Part shown: one piece after another, positions 47,301-59,019 of the stretch
How positions within the stretch are numbered: the stretch's first letter is position 1
How the letters are laid out: each line of letters starts with the position of its first letter
Assembly (NCBI GenBank): GCA_964017045.1
Contig: OZ024810.1
Span: forward strand, 10,595,562-10,659,561
Source: Omphiscola glabra
Lineage: Eukaryota > Mollusca > Gastropoda > Lymnaeidae
DNA length: 64,000 nucleotides
Direction of reading: 5' to 3'
Notes under the pieces: model-generated
What the model was told of the DNA's origin: nothing
Database searches by the model: none
Seen by the model: the letters and a program-made list of their open reading frames with translations, nothing else
Program-made: the position numbers and the translations under genes

Positions 47301-50107
47301 ACGGACTGTAGGCTTAAGGAAAAAATCGTCGCATTTCGGGCTCATCGGACTGTAAAGTGTTAAGGGACTAAAATTCCATTCGACCTGATGATTTTTTAAG
47401 TAAAATCCCTGCTTACTGTCCATCAAACATTTGTCATGTAGCATATCAGAATTCAGCTAATTAAACAAAGAAATGTTTTTCTTTATAATATAGTGATACA
47501 AATTATATAGAACAAAAATTTAAATGTAATGTGACAGTGTTATGTAAAAGTAACAATAAAAAAATAAAACAGTTGTAAGAATAATACATTTTTTCAGCAA
47601 ATATAGAGCCTTATTTTATATCCAAAGTATGATAAAAGTTTTGTTGCAATAGCTCAAGAAATTGTTAAGTTATGAACTTTTTCTTAACACAGGATAACTT
47701 GAATAAATATTCCAAAATGTTAATAATAAAATAACTATACTGGTACACAAAATACACACATATTTACAAACTTTATAAACAAACCAGGCCATCATTTTGA
47801 GTGATTTTGCCTCACAACAAGTGCAATAAAAGTGTGTGTGTATCTGTTTAGTAGCACTAGAGCAATAGGCACAAGAGTCATAATCAATGATGTGTTGCGA
47901 CTTTCTAAGCCCTTTCCTGGTGTTCTTATTATTGGGTCAAATGCTACATTCCCAGTTAGCTGACCATTGGGTCAGATGCTACATTCCCAGTTAGCTGACC
48001 GTTTGGTCAAACGCTGCATTCCTAGTTAGCTGACCATTGGGTCAAATGCTACATTCCCAGTTAGCTGACCATTGGGTCAAACGCTACATTCCCAGTTAGC
48101 CGACCATTGGGCCAAACGCTACATTCCCAGTTAGCTGACCATTGGGTCAAATGCTACATTCCCAGTTAGCTGACCATTGGGTCAAATGCTACATTCCCAG
48201 TTAGCTGACCATTGTGCCAAACGCTACATTCCCAGTTAGCTGACCATTGGGTCAAATGCTACATTCCCAGTTAGCCGACCATTGGGCCAAATGCTACATT
48301 CCCAGTTAGCTGACCATTGGGTCAAATGCTACATTCCCAGTTAGCTGACCATTGGGTCAAATGCTACATTCCCAGTTAGCTGACCATTGGGTCAAATGCT
48401 ACATTCCCAGTTAGCTGACCATTGGGCCAAACGCTACATTCCCAGTTAGCTGACCAGTGGGTCAAATGCTACATTCCCAGTTAGCTGACCATTGGGTCAA
48501 ATGCTACATTCCCAGTTATCTGACCATTGGTCAAATGCTACATTCCCAATTCATATTTTGTTCATTATACGATACATTTATTATTCATTGTAACTGATCA
48601 TGATATTATCTTCCTACCCGAAAGGTGGGTAGGCAGCCTACAAGCTGCCCGTGTGACCAGATGGGGTGGAATGATATCCACGCCCGATGCTGTCCTACAA
48701 GCTGTGATAAAACGGGCGCTCATGGAGAGTGGCAGCCCATCCCATGTCGTGACTGAGTTAATGGAGAATGCACACGAGCGCCGCTGGCCGAGTGGACTCA
48801 GCACGCTGGAAACAAGGCAGCTCAACCGTAGACAATATGAAAATTACGTCACAAAAAGGATTCCAGGTAAATCTTTCTATGGCAACTAGCTTCCCAAATG
48901 AAGTAGATTTACATACCAGCAAGACTGTGAATATAGGCGTGCCTTAACAGTTTCCACTGGACGCTTTCAAGATGGGTAACTCATTTCCTGGCTGGGTGAC
49001 TCATTTCCTGGCTGGGTGACTCATTTCCTAGCTGTAACTCATTTCCTGGCTGTAACTCATTTCCTGGCTGGGTAACTCATTTCCTAGCTGTAACTCATTT
49101 CCTGGCTGGGTGACTCATTTCCTGGCTGTCACTCATTTCCTGGCTGGGTAACTCATTTCCTGGCTGTAACTCATTTCCTGGCTGTAACTCATTTCCTGGC
49201 TGGGTAACTCATTTCCTAGCTGTAACTCATTTCCTGGCTGTAACTCATTTCCTGGCTGGGTAACTCATTTTCTAGCTGTAACTTAATTACTGGCTGGGTG
49301 ACTCATTTCCTAGCTGTAACTCATTTCCTGGCTGTAACTCATTTCCTGGCTGGGTGACTCATTTCCTAGCTGTAACTCATTTCCTGGCTGTCACTCATTT
49401 CCTGGTTGGGTAACTCATTTCCTGGCTGTAACTCATTTCCTGGCTGGGTAACTCATTTCCTAGCTGTAACTCATTTCCTGGCTGTAACTCATTTCCTGGC
49501 TGGGTAACTCATTTCCTAGCTGTAACTCATTTCCTGGCTGGGTAACTCATCAAAATGATTGAGTCAGTGGACTTTGGTGGGGTGAAGAGATCTTTGAACA
49601 AGTCACCAATGTCTTCGGCATTAGTAGTAGGAGTAGTTCACACAGCCCAAGGTCCAACTTATATGAGACTTAAACAATTTCTTATTGTAAAAATCATGAT
49701 TACAAGAATCTTTCTGTGGTCTTAGTCAACTGGCTTGTTTACCTCCATGTTGTGTCTTCTGTGTGGTGGCATTTAACTGGTTTGTTTACCTCCATGTTGT
49801 GTCTTCTGTGTGGTGGCAGTCAACTGGCTTGTTTACCTCAATGTTGTGTCTTCTGTGTGGTGGCATTAAACTGATTTGTTTACCTCCATGTTGTGTCTTC
49901 TGTGTGGTGGCAGTCAACTGGGTTGTTTACCTCCATGTTGTGTCTTTGATGTGGTGGCAGTCAACTGGTTTGTTTACCTCCACATTGTGTTTTCTGTGTT
50001 TAGGGAAACAGGCGGTTGTCGTGATGTACTGTGAGAACCAGCACATGCCCGAAGATCTAATTATAGAACCTGGCCTCGTCATGATATTTGCTCACGGTGT
50101 CGAGTAG
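44312..50107 (+). CDS. RNF41: E3 ubiquitin-protein ligase RNF41/Nrdp1 (7 coding exons, 315 aa)
   Basis: Cytosolic RING E3 ligase. In vertebrates it ubiquitinates ErbB3, parkin and MyD88 among others and binds the deubiquitinase USP8 through its C-terminus. Exons: 44312-44401, 44567-44734, 45038-45169, 46119-46250, 46494-46573, 48625-48866, 50004-50107. All are GT/AG with matching phases. The N-terminus MGYEIGRFEGEVDEELICPI closely matches the family start. The C3HC3D RING ligands are Cys18, 21, 34, His36, Cys39, 42, 53 and Asp56. A zinc-finger segment follows (CEFNPKKPVQCDKGCG), then a coiled coil at about 140-175, then the very conserved USP8-interacting domain (ARVTRWGGMISTPDAVLQ, NAHERRWPSGLSTLETRQ, EPGLVMIFAHGVE). 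Length is 315 aa against 317 in human, whose last two residues are absent here. Intron 5 carries a piggyBac-like insertion and intron 6 two arrays, one ending at the exon 7 acceptor. Confidence 0.97.
45478..45900 (-). other. Unrecognised open reading frame inside RNF41 intron 3
   Basis: The minus frame is open for about 126 codons from the first Met and further upstream without one, including LCRGITEGLFLWEGPFVMNE and VDSSAVGELSKSESEV. The plus strand is also open over most of it. Composition is less AT-rich than the surrounding intron. I do not recognise a family. A fragment of a mobile element is the most likely source, but this is a guess. Confidence 0.3.
46826..47363. mobile_element. piggyBac-like non-autonomous element in RNF41 intron 5
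   Basis: The 530-bp segment 46830-47359 begins ccctttacagtcc and ends ggactgtaaagtg. The ends are inverted repeats matching at 12 of 13 positions. Both sides carry TTAA (46826-46829 and 47360-47363), the target site duplicated by piggyBac elements, and CCC-T ends are typical. No transposase ORF is present. The right half is noticeably more GC-rich than the intron. Confidence 0.75.
47935..48547. repeat. 35-bp minisatellite, about 17 copies
   Basis: Cores gctacattcccagttagctg and accattgggtcaaat. It ends about 75 bp before the RNF41 exon 6 acceptor. Confidence 0.92.
48965..49550. repeat. 17-20 bp minisatellite, about 30 copies
   Basis: Units gtaactcatttcctggct and gggtgactcatttcctggct alternate irregularly. 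It lies in RNF41 intron 6, starting about 100 bp after the exon 6 donor. Confidence 0.9.
49725..50003. repeat. 47-bp minisatellite ending at the RNF41 exon 7 acceptor
   Basis: Six units contain ttgtttacctccatgttgtg then tcttctgtgtggtggcag (or cat). The sixth, at 49961-50003, reads cattgtgttttctgtgtttag and is the genuine acceptor of exon 7. The other units carry the same pyrimidine-rich stretch, and three of the five keep the AG. Confidence 0.88.
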
Positions 50108-50145
50108 AAGTTCAAGCTTCAGGTCAGTGAAATTATAATCTAGAG

Positions 50146-50479
50146 CAGGGGTCGGGAACCTTTTTGTCAGAGAGAGCCATGGACACCACATATTTTGAAA
50201 ATATACATTATGTTTATACTAAAAATTAAAGTAAATGTGTGCAGGGTTGCTATTTTTCTGTCTTTCAGGTCAGTGGAGTTTATCTCCTTTACCACTTCTG
50301 ATGCTGAGCTTGAGTAGAATTTAGCTCATTTGTAGAATGAAATATTGATATGCAATTAATATTTAGATCAAAGGAGTCTAAAGAATTTTTTTTTTTATAA
50401 TCGAACATTTGTCTGCGAGCCAGATGCAGCCATCAATAGAGCCACATCTGGCTCGCGAGCCATAGGTTCCAGACCCCTG
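50146..50479. mobile_element. hAT-type MITE in the RNF41 3' UTR
   Basis: The 334-bp element begins caggggtcgggaacct and ends aggttccagacccctg. It is flanked by a perfect 8-bp duplication, atctagag, at 50138-50145 and 50480-50487. The interior holds gagccacatctggctcgcga, similar to the element at 33222, and no ORF. It starts 38 bp after the RNF41 stop codon, so it is almost certainly transcribed as part of the 3' UTR unless polyadenylation is extremely early. Confidence 0.9.
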
Positions 50480-50670
50480 ATCTAGAGTTATCTAGTGATG
50501 GACAGACAGCATGATGGAAGAAGTTGAGCCATTCAGTTGATCTTTCAAGAACACAACCTTCCCAACCATATTTGAACCCAAAAGCCACCAGCACTATTTT
50601 TAATGAGTTCTACTTGCTGGCTTAAAACTTAAGACTTAAGGATACTTTTTAAAAATTTGCTGTGAATTGA

Positions 50671-50720
50671 GCAGTGGTCCCCAATCTGGGTCTCGCAAGG
50701 TCTTGGTCTTGTGCTGAATT
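50671..50720 (+). mobile_element. Possible single hAT end
   Basis: cagtggtccccaatctgggt resembles a hAT terminal repeat, but no partner end was found downstream. Low confidence. Confidence 0.3.
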
Positions 50721-51057
50721 CCCCTGGTGAGACAGTAAAACCCAAAACCTCTTCATTGTGTCTTCTAATAAAGAAGTTACATAGTAACCTTCTGAAACTT
50801 AGTCAAACCATTTTAGGTAAATAAAGTACAGACACAGATATAGCAGGAATTATTTTTTGAAACAGGCAACAGCTTTACCGGTAATGTAAAGTATGATCTT
50901 AGGATGTCTATTAAAGTCTTAACATAAAGTATGAGAAATCCTACCCCTACAGGCTGAGACTTGTTAATTTGAAGACTGGAACCGCAAATGATAATGGAGT
51001 GCTAAAGCTATCTGGAAGAGACATTGGAAAAAAAGCCTCAATGTTTGCATGATGTGA

Positions 51058-51245
51058 ATGATTAGCTCTTGTAGAAATGTCATTAAATTCTCTGATTCTT
51101 GTAGAAATGTCATTAAATTCTCTGATTCTTGTAGAAATGTCATTAAATTCTCTGATTCTTGTAGAAATGTCATTAAATTCTCTGATTCTTGTAGAAATAT
51201 CATTAAATTCTCTGATTCTTGTAGAAATGTCATTAAATTCTCTGA
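51058..51245. repeat. 30-bp minisatellite, 6 copies
   Basis: Cores ttcttgtagaaatgtcatta and aattctctga. Very homogeneous. Open frames on both strands are repeat artefacts. Confidence 0.92.
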
Positions 51246-52840
51246 ATTTGTGGAAATCTTTGAACAAAGTTCATTATGTACATTTGATCTGTATCATGGG
51301 ACATTTTAGAGAGATTTGCTATCTCTTTCTTGGTCCACTATCTCATTCTTATTTCAGTTTAGTATGCTAATGCTTTGTTGCTGTATCGTTTTAAAATATA
51401 ACGCACTTCTTTTATTGTTACAGGTAATCCTACAAACTAGTCACCCAATGAGGCAGTTGAGCAGAGAAAGGAATGAACTGTTGGACTCTGCTGAAAGAAT
51501 CCAAACACGACCAATGTTGTGAACGTTTTAATTTAAAAAATAATCATAACCATACATAACAGCTGCAAGCTGCTGGAGCTTAGGAATCAGCTTGATAATT
51601 CAACACCTCGCATGTACGTGTGCTTTGCAGCTTCACAGTTCAACACATGACAGATACATGGGCTGTGCTGCTTGTCAACTCAACACCTCCAATGTACATT
51701 TACTAACAGCTTGTCAGTTCAACTCCTTAAACGTTTCAATGCCGGTGTGGTATGGTTGTTTCTTTACGTACAGGATCAAGCTTCATCAGAGTGTACATAG
51801 GACACATGTAAGCACATGTAAGCTTTACAGTTTCATGTAAGCAGTATGTAAGAGTTTACATGGGCTCTTAAGGACTGTGCTTTGAGGTAACTTCACTCAT
51901 GACCGGATATTGTGTGACGATTCACCAGTGTTAAGGGAACATTAGGGATGATACACCTGCTGTACTCCAGGACACACAACACATATCATAGCCACACCCT
52001 ATACACACATAGTAGCTTCACACATTCAAGACATATCACCTACAAACACATTCAAGCTGTGCTTTGCCTGACCTAGTTTTCAATGTGGGTGCTCAAACTG
52101 TGGCTCAGTAACAACCTGGTTGTTGGTTTTCAAATGTTCCAAATATTACAAGTGCACAACTGAGAACAAATCCCCTGTTTCTGTGTTGGTGTAGTCGAAT
52201 CTCAGGCCCAATTTATAAACAAAATAATACCTTACTTAATTTATATTTGTCTTAATCAATGGAAAACTTTGCTGTCTGGTACTATTTAAATTTTTTAAAA
52301 ACATTTTGTATAATTTGAAGATTTTTATTAGTATTCAGTTATTGAAGGCAATGTAAAAATAAATAAGATAGTTATTTGATTTTAAATAATTAATTTTCAT
52401 AACATATAATAATAATAATAATAGGTATTTGGGTCCAGTCTGTCCCACTTCCTATTTAATCCACCACTGTAATAAGCAGACAACACTTTTTTTTAAATTT
52501 GTCCGTCCTCAAGTTATTGGCCAGATTTAAAAATGTTTTAAAAAATGAATAATGAAATGATTAATTTTGAGACATTTTTATATTAATGCTGGGGTCCTCT
52601 CAAGTAACAAATGCTTCACAATTGAAATACTGGATTCTGGGGTCTTCTCAAGTAACATTATGCGTCACCATTGAAATACTGTATTCTGTCTCCTTCACTA
52701 TTCTTACAGGGTTGTTCAAAGTCACTAACTTATAGTTTTCATTAATTAATTAAAGATCATAGTTTTATGAGGAAATTTGAGTGGAATTCTGAGGATATCT
52801 GCAGTAGCATGTGGACCATGAAATATTTAACCTTGCAGTT
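51246..52840. other. AT-rich flank downstream of RNF41
   Basis: Possibly distal 3' UTR or intergenic. No exon is supported. Imperfect motifs ending in cttgtcagttcaac or cttcacagttcaac recur around 51590-51730. Confidence 0.4.
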
Positions 52841-52847
52841 AATCTAC

Positions 52848-53092
52848 ATAAGATGTTAAAAGCAAGATCATCTGAAACTGATGTTAAAAGCAAGATCATC
52901 TGAAACTGATGTTAAAAGCAAGATCATCTGAAACTGATGTTAAAAGCAAGATCATCTGAAACTGATGTTAAAAGCAAGATCATCTGAAACTGATGTTAAA
53001 AGCAAGATCATCTGAAACTGATGTTAAAAGCAAGATCATCTGAAACTGATGTTAAAAGCAAGATCATCTGAAACTGATGTTAAAAGCAAAAG
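52848..53092. repeat. 28-bp minisatellite, about 8.5 copies
   Basis: Core gatgttaaaagcaagatcat then ctgaaact. Identical units except the last. A shorter echo (ttaaaagcaaaattagctga) lies near 53180-53205. Confidence 0.93.
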
Positions 53093-53209
53093 GATTTGAA
53101 GCTGATAATGGTTTACAATTTTTTTTTTTTTCTGTTTATAATTCGTCTAAAAATATAATTCCATCTTCAAAATATGTTAAAATTAAAAGCAAAATTAGCT
53201 GAACTTGAT

Positions 53210-54375
53210 AATGGTTTACAATTAAATTTTTTCTTTCTGTTGCTCACAATTTGTCTACAGAATATAATTCTGGGTTTGAATTTGTGCCATATTATAATCT
53301 ATGACATATCAATGCTACTTAGATTTAGAAATATGATTACTGACCTGGAAGAAGTTTTTTTTCAAGAATTTCAAGTTCTGTAACTCCATATCATGTTTTT
53401 TTTAAACCCATCCCTGCATTTTTCAGCTATAATCATGTAATCAAAACTATTCACCGTACTGGTCATCTGGTGTATCTAGTCCATCACAAACACTTGTATT
53501 ATGGCTAGATTCCATCTCATATGTTATCTCTGGAGCCTTTTCACACAAAGTGTTTGTTATGTTGCTGATGGCTCAAGTTAATGTCATCTCAGTTATTGTG
53601 TCTATGTCATGCAAAATTTTCATCATTTGAATCATCCATTTTTTAAAAATGAACGACTGGGTGAAAGTTTACTTGTTAAATCTTTGCTCTTGGCCATGTG
53701 CGGCATTGAACTGTGTTACGAGACTGAGGGAAGTAAGCTGTTTATTGAGGGACACCCCTGATGGTTTATTTACTTGCTGTAGGGAACGATGTTCCATGTA
53801 GGTGCTGACATTTGTCAAACCATATCTAAAAAATGAAAGCCTCGTTCTTGGTATTAATCATTGTGAACAGAAAAGTTGATAACTTTAAATAACCTTAAAA
53901 GGGACATGGTGATATTGCTAAAAGACTTACCTTCAAAGCTCAACATTTCTACACTTGATAATTTTATCTATACTATACTATATAAGATTGTTTTAAGTTT
54001 GAACTTTAAATGCCTTTTGTATTTTTTTTTTTTAAATCAAAAGATACAACATTTTTTTTGTATTAGTTTGAAGCAATGACTTGGTCAGTCGTGCTGCTAC
54101 TGCTACTAAATATGACTTTATTCCTTTTTCTATGCTATAAATATATTTTTAAAGCACATTTTCAATAGATGTAATTGTGGGTTGTGCATAAGTTTTATGA
54201 AATTCAGTGAAATCTTTACAGTTGAAATGAATATTTCTCTACTGGTACTTGATTTAAAAAAAAAAATATTGAACTTATGATGGTGAATTAAACAGGGAGT
54301 GATCTCAGTACATAAAAAGCTGATTTTCCTCCCTTGGACCATCAATTTGTCTTACTGGTCATTTAGAAAAAATGT
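53210..54375. other. AT-rich spacer, nothing recognised
   Basis: No exon, array or element could be supported here. Confidence 0.4.
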
Positions 54376-54379
54376 AAGT

Positions 54380-54605
54380 GAACTTGACTTCATATCCAGC
54401 ACTTGACTTACCCTAGGTATAGAAGGCCTTCAGTAACTTGTAGGTTCATATCCAGTTTTTGACTTACCCTAGGTATAGAAGGCCTTCAGTAACGTGTAGG
54501 TTCATATCCAGCACTTGATATACCCAGGGTATAGAAGGCCTTCAGTAACGTGTAGGTTCATATCCAGCACTTGATATACCCAGGGTATAGAAGGCCTTCA
54601 GTAGG
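54380..54605. repeat. 56-bp minisatellite, 4 copies
   Basis: Cores ttcatatccagcacttga, ggtatagaaggccttcagta and acgtgtagg. Confidence 0.88.
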
Positions 54606-55220
54606 GAATATCTTAATGACTCAAGCTCTTGATTTTTTCGGTGAGCACAGCTCTGAGAAGCAGCCAGGTGTGTTTACGAGGATTCACTGACCATTGCCTC
54701 AGTTCGCTTGGTCAACTTGTGTAACTGGTGCACTTGACATGTCATTGGTCTCACTGTACGCCTCAGTCCCTCTTGGCAGTGGTGAGGTGGCTACCGTAGC
54801 CAAATCACTGTAACAATAAATAGGTTGTGCTCTGCAGTTCGATTTTCTGCTCAATAGTTCTTATTTTGTTGGACTGATTTTGTGTGTTTACTCATGCAGT
54901 CAGTTCTCTTTCTTGATCTGATCTCGTTTTTGTTTTTTACTTTGGACTTTTTTATAAAGTTTGGACTTATTTTATTTTATGATTAATTGGAATTGTCCAA
55001 CAATTCATTTCTGCAGTCTCTTCTCTTCCCCCACCCCCAAAAAGATATTTTAAATTAGGCATATTTTATTATCATTGCCAGATTTGTGTTGTTTAGATGA
55101 AATAGGCCAGCTTGAATTTTTTTGGAGCATACGGTTGCAAGCCAAGCTGCCTTACCAAATAACTAAGTCATCTTATTGATTAATGCAACATTGCTTTAAT
55201 TTTACTGGCAATCTGGTGAT
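54606..55220. other. Spacer, nothing recognised
   Basis: Mixed-composition sequence without a supported exon or repeat. Confidence 0.35.
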
Positions 55221-55227
55221 GAAGTCG

Positions 55228-55462
55228 ATGGGTGGTCATTGTCATTGTGACGGGTGGTCATTGTCATTGTGATGGGTGGTCATTGTCATTGTGATGGGTG
55301 GTCATTGTCATTGTGATGGGTGGTCATTGTCATTGTGATGGGTGGTCATTGTGATGGGTGGTCATTGTCATTGTGATGGGTGGTCATTGTCATTGTGATG
55401 GGTGGTCATTGTCATTGTGATGGGTGGTCATTGTCATTGTGATGGGTGGTCATTGTCATTAC
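55228..55462. repeat. 22-bp minisatellite, about 10 copies
   Basis: Core gatgggtggtcattgtcatt. One unit has lost an internal half. Confidence 0.92.
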
Positions 55463-55594
55463 TTTTTGTTTTTCTTTGGTTCATGCTTGGACTTCTTTAG
55501 GTTATTTTAAAAAAAATAATTGTGTGTGTAACCTGAGTGAAAATGTTGCAAACCTCGTCTTACTTTATGTTTACTGTCACATGACAATTTATTT

Positions 55595-56348
55595 CACCCT
55601 AGAGGCTGTAAACTGACAATTTATTTCACCTAGAGGCTGTAAACTGACAATTTATTTCACCTAGAGGTTGTAAACTGACAATTTATTTCCCATAGAAGTT
55701 GTAAACTGAAAATTTTATTTCACCTAAACGTAAACTGAAAATTTATTTCACCTAGAGGTTGTAAACTGACAATTTATTTCACCTAGAGGTTGTAAACTGA
55801 CAATTTATTTCACCTAGAGGCTGTAAACTGACAATTTATTTCACCTAGAGGTTGTAAACTGACAATTTATTTCACCTAGAGGCTGTAAACTGACAATTTA
55901 TTTCACCTAGAGGCTGTAAACTGTCAATTTATTTCACCTAGAGGTTGTAAACTGACAATTTATTTCACATAGAGGTTGTAAACTGAAAATTTATTTCACC
56001 TAAAGGTTGTAAACTGACAATTTATTTCACCTAGAGGTTGTAAACTAACAATTTATTTCACCTAAAGGTTGTAAGCTGACAATTTATTTCACCTAGAGGT
56101 TGTAAACTGACAATTTATTTCACCTAGAGGTTGTAAACTGACAATTTATCTCACCTAGAGGTTGTTAACTGAACATTTATTTCACCTAAATGTTGTAAAC
56201 TGACAATTTATTTCACCTAGAGGTTGTAAACTGACAATTCATTTCAACTAGAGGTTGCAAATTGACAATTTATATCACCTAGAGGTTGTAAACTGACAAT
56301 TTATTTCCCATAGAGGTTGTAAACTGACAATTTATTTCACCTGGAGGT
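55595..56348. repeat. 31-bp minisatellite, about 24 copies
   Basis: Cores gtaaactgacaatttatttc and acctagaggtt, with scattered substitutions and small indels, so older than the neighbouring arrays. Confidence 0.92.
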
Positions 56349-57330
56349 TTTTGTAAATGGTTCTTAAAAATATGGCATCAGATCATGTCATGAGTTTTTG
56401 TTTTAGTCACCCAGAATTCATGACTTCCTCTCACGAACCCCCGAGTTCTAGTCCATGTTACAAACTTGAGACAAAAAGGATGTGTGTAGACCAGCTACTA
56501 GTTGCACTGACGGACTGAATGCAGTGTGCAAAAAACACCCAGTCTTTAATTGTTGGTGATTATCAAGGTGTTGGACTGGGATAAAGCTTTAAGTAGATTA
56601 ATGAGACACAAAATTTGTGTAAATAAAACAATATAGGATAAGCTTTACCAATGGTTAAACAGAATACTAACGCAAATGCCTTCATGAGTACAACTAAAAC
56701 ATAAAGACATTAAAAGAATTAACTAAAGTTACTGTGACCTAATATATACATATATATATGTATATATATGTATGTATATATATATATGTGTATGTATATA
56801 TATATATGTGTATGTATATATATATATATGTATGTATGTATGTATCCTATTCATAAAATGAAAGAAACGAAAGAATTCTTATTAATTTCTTTCATATATA
56901 GGTCATATACATGTACCCGGTATATATATATTATTATTTAAATTTAATGTACCGGTACACTTGTATGATTGTTTTTTTTTGTTGTTGTTGTACACAAATG
57001 TTTTGTGTCTCATTAATTTAATTATTGGTAATTGTTTGATACTGAAAAAGCTCTTAACATGACTTTTAAAAAATATTTAAAAAATCATAGTAAGTTAGTA
57101 TTAGTATGTTTGATCTGTGGTGTATGATTGCACAAGGTCATCCAAGGTCGTACAATGTGATCCTTAATTGAAAGATTGGTCAAGTTATATATATATATAT
57201 ATATTAAATAAGATTGTGTCAGCTTTGATATAAAATAATTGAAAGATTGCGTTAGTTGTGGTAGATGATAATTATAAGATGCATGACTATTAGTTGCAGT
57301 ACATGCATGTGGGCGAGGCGAGCACGCTCT
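56349..57330. other. AT-rich spacer with TA/TATG microsatellite
   Basis: A microsatellite of tatatatatgtatg type lies at 56745-56845. Nothing else is recognised. Confidence 0.5.
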
Positions 57331-57334
57331 ATGT

Positions 57335-57765
57335 GTTACTGTTACAGTGTTGGTGTGTTACTGTTACAGTGTTGATGTGTTACTGTTACAGTGTTGGTGC
57401 CCAAATTTGCAATCACATCATTAGAAATAGAATAGTAAATGCTGAATCTTCTGACTAAGTGCTAACTTATCTAGAGAAAAGCAGGTCCTGGTCCAGTGTT
57501 CCTGGTCTAGTGTACACTATGTCCTGGTCTAGTGTACACCATGTCCTGGTCTAGTGTACACCATGTCCTGGTCTGATATACAGTAGGCCCTGGTCTAGTG
57601 TACAACAGTACCTAGTCTAGTGTACACCATGTCCTGGTCTAGTTTACAGAAGTTCCTGGTCTAGTGTACAACAGTCCCTAGTCTAGTGTACACCATGTCC
57701 TGGTCTAGTGTACAACAGTCCCTAGTCTAGTGTACACCGTGTCCTGGTATTGTGTACAGCAATTC
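57335..57765. repeat. Two adjacent minisatellites (22-23 bp)
   Basis: 57340-57400 holds three copies of gtgttactgttacagtgttg. 57490-57765 holds about 12 degenerate copies of cctggtctagtgtacaccat. Confidence 0.8.
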
Positions 57766-58119
57766 CTGTCTGGGTTACATTATGTCCTTGTCAAGTGTGC
57801 ATCAGGTCCTGGCCTAGGTTTTAAAATCGGTCCTTTATTCTATTTAGTCTCTGTTTTGATGAAATTAACATTCTTCTTTTACAGTCATTTGGTACCTACT
57901 GTATTAATGGCCTGTTGTTGTTAAACTGTGGGGGCACGACCATGTCAGTGGGGCACTTTTGTCATTGACTGCTGTGGTAACTGGGGCACTTTATTTATTT
58001 ATTAACATTTTTGTGTGTGTAAGTTTTCTTCTAAATCAGCTTTTTGTACCCAACATGAAATGTGATGCTAAATAAATGTGATGGTAATTGACTTGTGTTG
58101 AATGGCTCTATTCATTGAC

Positions 58120-58680
58120 TTGTGCTAGGTATTTGGAATGACACTGCACTGGGATAGAATGACACTGCACTGGGATGGAATGACACTGCACTGGGATGGA
58201 ATGACACTGCACTGGGATAGAATGAAACTGCACTGGGATGGAATGACACTGCACTGGGATGGAATGACACTGCACTGGGATGGAATGACACTGCACTGGG
58301 ATGGAATGACACTGCACTGGGATGGAATGACACCACACTGGGATGGAATGACACCGCACTGGGATGGAATGAAACTGCACTGGGATGGAATGACACTGCA
58401 CTGGGATAAAATGGCACTTTACTGGGATGGAATGACACTGTACTGGGATGGAATGACACTGCACTGGGATGGAATGACACTGCACAGGGATGGAATGACA
58501 CTGCACTGGGATAGAATGACACTGCTCTGAGATAGAAGGAAACTGTACTGGGATAGAATGAAACTGTACTGGGATAGAATGAAACTACTGGGATAGAATG
58601 AAACTGTACTGGGATAGAATGACACTACTGGGATAGAATTATATTTTACTGAGAAAGAATGACACAGCACTGGGATAAAT
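58120..58680. repeat. 21-bp minisatellite, about 26 copies
   Basis: Core gacactgcactgggatggaa. It is homogeneous to about 58520, then degenerate. The 130-codon open frames on both strands follow from the stop-free multiple-of-three unit. Confidence 0.93.
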
Positions 58681-59015
58681 AGGGAACATTTTTATCAAAT
58701 ATTAATATTTATTATTTTTTTAATGCATTAGTCTACTGTTACCTTATTGCATTATTCCATTTCTCTTTTCATTTTATCTCTCATTAGTTCTATCATGTTC
58801 ATTCCATCTCTTCTTCTTTTTATTTCTTTCTTTCCATCTCTTATTCTTTTTATCTCTTTCATTCCATCTCTTATTCGTTTTATCTCTTTCTTTCCATCTC
58901 ACTCATTTTATTTACAAATCTTTACCTCTTCCCCCTTGTAGTTGTACTGAGTTATCATTCATTCAACAACACCCACCTACTCCCGCCACCGGTAACAACA
59001 TAATTTGTTTAAGAG
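58681..59015. repeat. Pyrimidine-rich spacer with simple repeats
   Basis: 58755-58910 contains repeated tttatctctttc and attccatctcttattc blocks, almost pure pyrimidine on the plus strand. Confidence 0.6.
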
Positions 59016-59019
59016 TCAC

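Noticed and set aside
48967..49550. Array near the RNF41 exon 6 donor as another donor-seeded repeat
   Set aside because: Repeat units contain ggtaact-like donors, but similarity to the actual donor region at 48867 is too weak and the array starts about 100 bp away.
58108..58530. 130-codon ORFs with MTLHWDG or VQCHSIP repeats
   Set aside because: Artefacts of the 21-bp minisatellite.
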